From Chryseobacterium sp. (GTDB lineage Bacteria; Bacteroidota; Bacteroidia; Flavobacteriales; Weeksellaceae): a stretch of DNA of 7,011 bases. The notes under the pieces were generated by a model that saw only the letters and a list, made by a program, of their open reading frames with translations, made no database searches and had not been told where the DNA came from. This document shows, piece after piece, positions 4,466 through 7,011 of the stretch (position 1 is its first letter; each line of letters opens with the position of its first letter). The translations under genes and the position numbers were made by a program. Location: positions 1 to 7,011 of the forward strand of contig JASLCD010000012.1 in the NCBI GenBank assembly GCA_030146295.1, written 5' to 3'.

Positions 4466-7003
4466 TTACATCGGACCGCCTTGCTGGTCATCTCCGGCTG
4501 CATTGGAATTGATATCCTTTTTCTTTTTAGGCTGATCAATTTTTTCTCCCTGCTTGAACCTATAGGTAAAAGATAGAGCAAATTGTCTTGGCTGCCACTG
4601 CATATAGCTGTCTCTTGTATAATTAGCTCCATATGCTGTGGATTGCATAGATCTTGTATTGAAAATATCCTGGATATTAAAACTGATGGTTCCATTTCCG
4701 TTCCATATTGTTTTTGATGCACCAAAGTTAACAGCGTACATATCTTTTCGGTCTATACTTGCTGTTTTTTGTCCACCTCTATAGAATCCTTGAAGTTGGA
4801 AACTCAACGTTTTATCAATTTTAAATGTAGAAGTAAGTCTTGCTCTCGTAGAGAAACCTTTTCCTTCAAAAGATGCTGGTTTATCCATGATTTCAGGGTC
4901 AAAATAAACTCCCGTTGTTTTATATCCGAATAAGTCTACATTTCCTAAAAATTTAAGCCATTTTGTAGCATCCCAGTTGAAGTTAAGATCCATTCCGTAA
5001 CGATCATCAGTTCCTAAATTAATAGGTTTGGTATGGAAAGCGGTTAAAGTTTGTGGGTTTCCATCTGCATCTTGATAAGGAACGCTTTCATCATATACCA
5101 GCATTTTTACATCATCCGTAGAATGCCTGAAATAGATAGTAGGATTGATTGTGAAGTTCTTTTTAGAGATACTGTATCCAATTTCATAAGAATCTACATA
5201 AGAAGGATTCAGATCGATGTTTCCGTCAAAAAGATTCTGATTATCATTATAATTTGGATTTGGGATCAGAAAGAAAGAACGGGGACGGTCTATTCTTCTT
5301 GAGTAATTTACTAAAAACTGATTGTCCTTTGCGATCTCATAACTTAAAAATACGCTCGGGAAAAGGTTGTTGTAGGTTTTAGATTTATTGACTGCAGTAC
5401 CCTCGCGGTTGAGATAGTCGATATCTACTTTAGACAATTCATCCCTAAGCCCGATCTGATACCCCAGCTTTCCTATTTTGCTTTTAAACTGAAGGTAGAA
5501 TGCATTGAACATTTCCTTATAATTTGCATCATAGGTGTATTTATTAAGATACATCAACGCAGGGCTCAATGGTAATCTTTGTCTTACCTGATTACTGTAA
5601 TCATTATCATTAGTATCGAGTCTGTAACCTGCCTCAATTTTGGAGTTTTCTCCGATGGGAAGTTCGTAGTCGGCTTTAGCAATAATAGATTTATTGACTG
5701 TACTTTGATTTACGAGATCCTGAAGCTGGAAAATACCCTCTGTAGTATCATTGATATCATTATCATTGTTGGAGCGGTTTCTTTGTAAACTTAAAGAAAC
5801 TGATAAATTCTGACCGTTATCATCAAATTTGTGATCTAAACCAAAATCTCCTTGAAATGCAAGATTATTTCCAGTCCCAATGCTGGCTCTCTGTCTTGAA
5901 ATCATTCCTCCAATGAAAGGAGTATCAAAATAGTTGATATTTCCTTTATTATCGCTGTCAAAAGTTCTTACCGTACCAGAAGCGTTTACTGAAGTTTTAT
6001 CAGAAATATCGTACGTTAAACCAGCAGAAGCGTTATAATTGTCGTTTTTATTTTTGCTGATAGATTCATTGTGGGTTTCTTTATTCAATCCGCTATTGAA
6101 CCAGGCATCATTTCTGCTTGTATTTTTAGACTCTCTGTAGCCACCCCCGCCGTTGAGAAACCATGTGAAATTTCCTTTTCTCCAGCTTAAGTTGGTATTA
6201 AGAGACGTTTGTGGAAGATATCCTAAAGTACCGGTAACACTTCCGTTAAAACCAGTTTTCTTATTTTTCTTTAGAATAATATTCAGAATACCGGCAGTTC
6301 CGCTCGCTTCAAACTTGGAAGAAGGATTGGTAATAACTTCAATTCTGTCAATTTGGTCCGCAGGAATACTCTGCAAAGCATTGGCACCATCATCTATTCC
6401 CAGAAGGGCAGAAGGCTTTCCGTTGATCAGAAACTTTACATTGGAACTTCCTCTCATAGAAACAGTTCCGTCTGTGTCTACAGAAACTGAAGGTACATTG
6501 GTTAAAACATCCTGAAGATTTCCTCCTTTACTCACAATATCCTGTGAAGGATCATATGTTTTCTTGTCCAGTTCTACCTTATAAGGTTTAGTTGCTGAAG
6601 CTGTAATAACAACACCCTGGATTTCATTTGTTTTCCCGTCAATTGTTGTTGCCGCTTCAGGCTCAATAGATAATGCCCCGATATTACCTGCTATAGTAAT
6701 ATTTTTGCTGACTACACTCTTTTTGTAATCAATAGCCTCTACTGTAATATCATAATCTCCCGGCACAAGCTGAAGCTTATATTGTCCCTTTTCATCTGTC
6801 AGTACAGCATCACTTAGTGCTTTGTTCGCCTTATTGCTGAAAGTTACCGAGGCATAAGGAACGGGCTGGTTCTTTTTGTTGATAATAGTCCCCGAAACTC
6901 CAGCCTTCTCCTGTGCAAATGCCATCGCCGCCGCTGAAAGTACTAACGTAAGTCCTAAAGTTTTTCTGGTGAAAATATTGACAATTTCTGTCTTATTCTT
7001 CAT
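4466..7003 (-). CDS. TonB-dependent-receptor-like outer membrane beta-barrel protein with carboxypeptidase-regulatory-like domain
   Basis: This 845-residue outer-membrane protein probably imports a ligand using TonB energy; the ligand is unknown. A signal peptide ends in AAAMAFA with likely cleavage at Ala30-Gln31. A carboxypeptidase-regulatory-like beta-sandwich follows (about 35-105: VSGTIINKKNQPVPYASV, TDEKGQYKL, PGDYDITVEAIDY). Then comes a plug domain (about 128-245), beginning with EIQGVVITAS, which may be the TonB-contact segment. The plug includes LQDVLTNVPSVSVDTDGTVSMRG, VKFLINGKPSALLG, IPADQIDRIEVITNPSSKFEASG and TAGILNIILKK, all hallmarks of the Bacteroidota outer-membrane beta-barrel family (Pfam OMP_b-brl_3 type). 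From about 250 to 816 alternating aromatic/polar strands form the barrel, ending in FALSFTYRF. After the barrel there is a 29-residue polar, lysine-rich tail ending GGPM. There are no SusD or sigma/anti-sigma genes in the window, so a SusC-type polysaccharide system is not supported. The start at 7003 is chosen because it gives the signal peptide; only 8 bases upstream are visible, so its promoter is outside. Confidence 0.92.
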   Translation of the reverse strand: MKNKTEIVNIFTRKTLGLTLVLSAAAMAFAQEKAGVSGTIINKKNQPVPYASVTFSNKANKALSDAVLTDEKGQYKLQLVPGDYDITVEAIDYKKSVVSKNITIAGNIGALSIEPEAATTIDGKTNEIQGVVITASATKPYKVELDKKTYDPSQDIVSKGGNLQDVLTNVPSVSVDTDGTVSMRGSSNVKFLINGKPSALLGIDDGANALQSIPADQIDRIEVITNPSSKFEASGTAGILNIILKKNKKTGFNGSVTGTLGYLPQTSLNTNLSWRKGNFTWFLNGGGGYRESKNTSRNDAWFNSGLNKETHNESISKNKNDNYNASAGLTYDISDKTSVNASGTVRTFDSDNKGNINYFDTPFIGGMISRQRASIGTGNNLAFQGDFGLDHKFDDNGQNLSVSLSLQRNRSNNDNDINDTTEGIFQLQDLVNQSTVNKSIIAKADYELPIGENSKIEAGYRLDTNDNDYSNQVRQRLPLSPALMYLNKYTYDANYKEMFNAFYLQFKSKIGKLGYQIGLRDELSKVDIDYLNREGTAVNKSKTYNNLFPSVFLSYEIAKDNQFLVNYSRRIDRPRSFFLIPNPNYNDNQNLFDGNIDLNPSYVDSYEIGYSISKKNFTINPTIYFRHSTDDVKMLVYDESVPYQDADGNPQTLTAFHTKPINLGTDDRYGMDLNFNWDATKWLKFLGNVDLFGYKTTGVYFDPEIMDKPASFEGKGFSTRARLTSTFKIDKTLSFQLQGFYRGGQKTASIDRKDMYAVNFGASKTIWNGNGTISFNIQDIFNTRSMQSTAYGANYTRDSYMQWQPRQFALSFTYRFKQGEKIDQPKKKKDINSNAAGDDQQGGPM

Positions 7004-7011
7004 AGGTTATT

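Noticed and set aside
4336..4725. 129-codon minus-strand frame overlapping the receptor 3' end and its terminator
   Set aside because: It runs in another frame through the end of the receptor gene and then through the terminator hairpin, so it is not a plausible gene.
5747..5768. Repetitive ATCATTGATATCATTATCATT stretch
   Set aside because: It encodes an Asn/Asp-rich barrel loop (NDNDINDT) in the receptor, so the repetition follows from codons rather than a DNA repeat element.
5051..6515. Three plus-strand open frames opposite the receptor gene (5051-5302, 5579-5788, 6153-6515)
   Set aside because: All lie antisense to a well-supported receptor gene and have no domain, leader or neighbour supporting them.
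4466..7003. SusC-type polysaccharide-utilisation transporter
   Set aside because: At 845 residues the protein is shorter than usual SusC proteins, it matches the other outer-membrane barrel family, and no SusD gene follows it.

Overview
The window looks like chromosomal DNA of a flavobacterium (Bacteroidota), most likely of the Chryseobacterium/Elizabethkingia type. Three things point there. The DNA is AT-rich. The start codons are preceded by A/T-rich leaders rather than Shine-Dalgarno sequences. The window also holds a large outer-membrane beta-barrel receptor with an N-terminal carboxypeptidase-regulatory-like domain, an architecture typical of Bacteroidota. The genus is an inference from protein style, not from a marker gene.

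Left part, plus strand (1-3165): a surface-polysaccharide or sugar-nucleotide block. It starts with a PLP-dependent sugar aminotransferase of the DegT/DnrJ/EryC1/StrS family, closest in motifs to WbpE-type enzymes; its probable true ATG begins one base before the window. A very AT-rich four-helix membrane protein of unknown function overlaps its stop codon (TAATG). UDP-glucose 4-epimerase GalE follows after 4 bases. These three are almost certainly co-transcribed. After a 151-bp gap comes a small TagD/RfaE-type nucleotidyltransferase. A strong hairpin terminator at 3202-3238 closes the block and can work in both directions.

Right part, minus strand (3294-7003): two genes transcribed toward the first block. 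The first in transcription order is an 845-residue TonB-dependent-receptor-like outer-membrane protein (7003 to 4466), ending in a clear terminator (4421-4453). The second is a secreted or periplasmic alpha/beta hydrolase with a signal peptide and a full Ser-Asp-His triad (4286 to 3294). The terminator between them suggests separate transcription units, although both start codons share an identical 13-bp context.

How the genes work together: the plus-strand genes plausibly supply amino sugars, epimerised hexoses and an activated alditol or similar head group for lipopolysaccharide or capsule. The minus-strand pair handles uptake and hydrolysis at the envelope, with unknown substrates. I see no mobile element, CRISPR array, tRNA or rRNA, and no convincing novel defence or other multi-gene system. 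The points most worth checking are the unknown AT-rich membrane gene inside the sugar operon, the small gate residue in GalE, and the shared leader of the two minus-strand genes.
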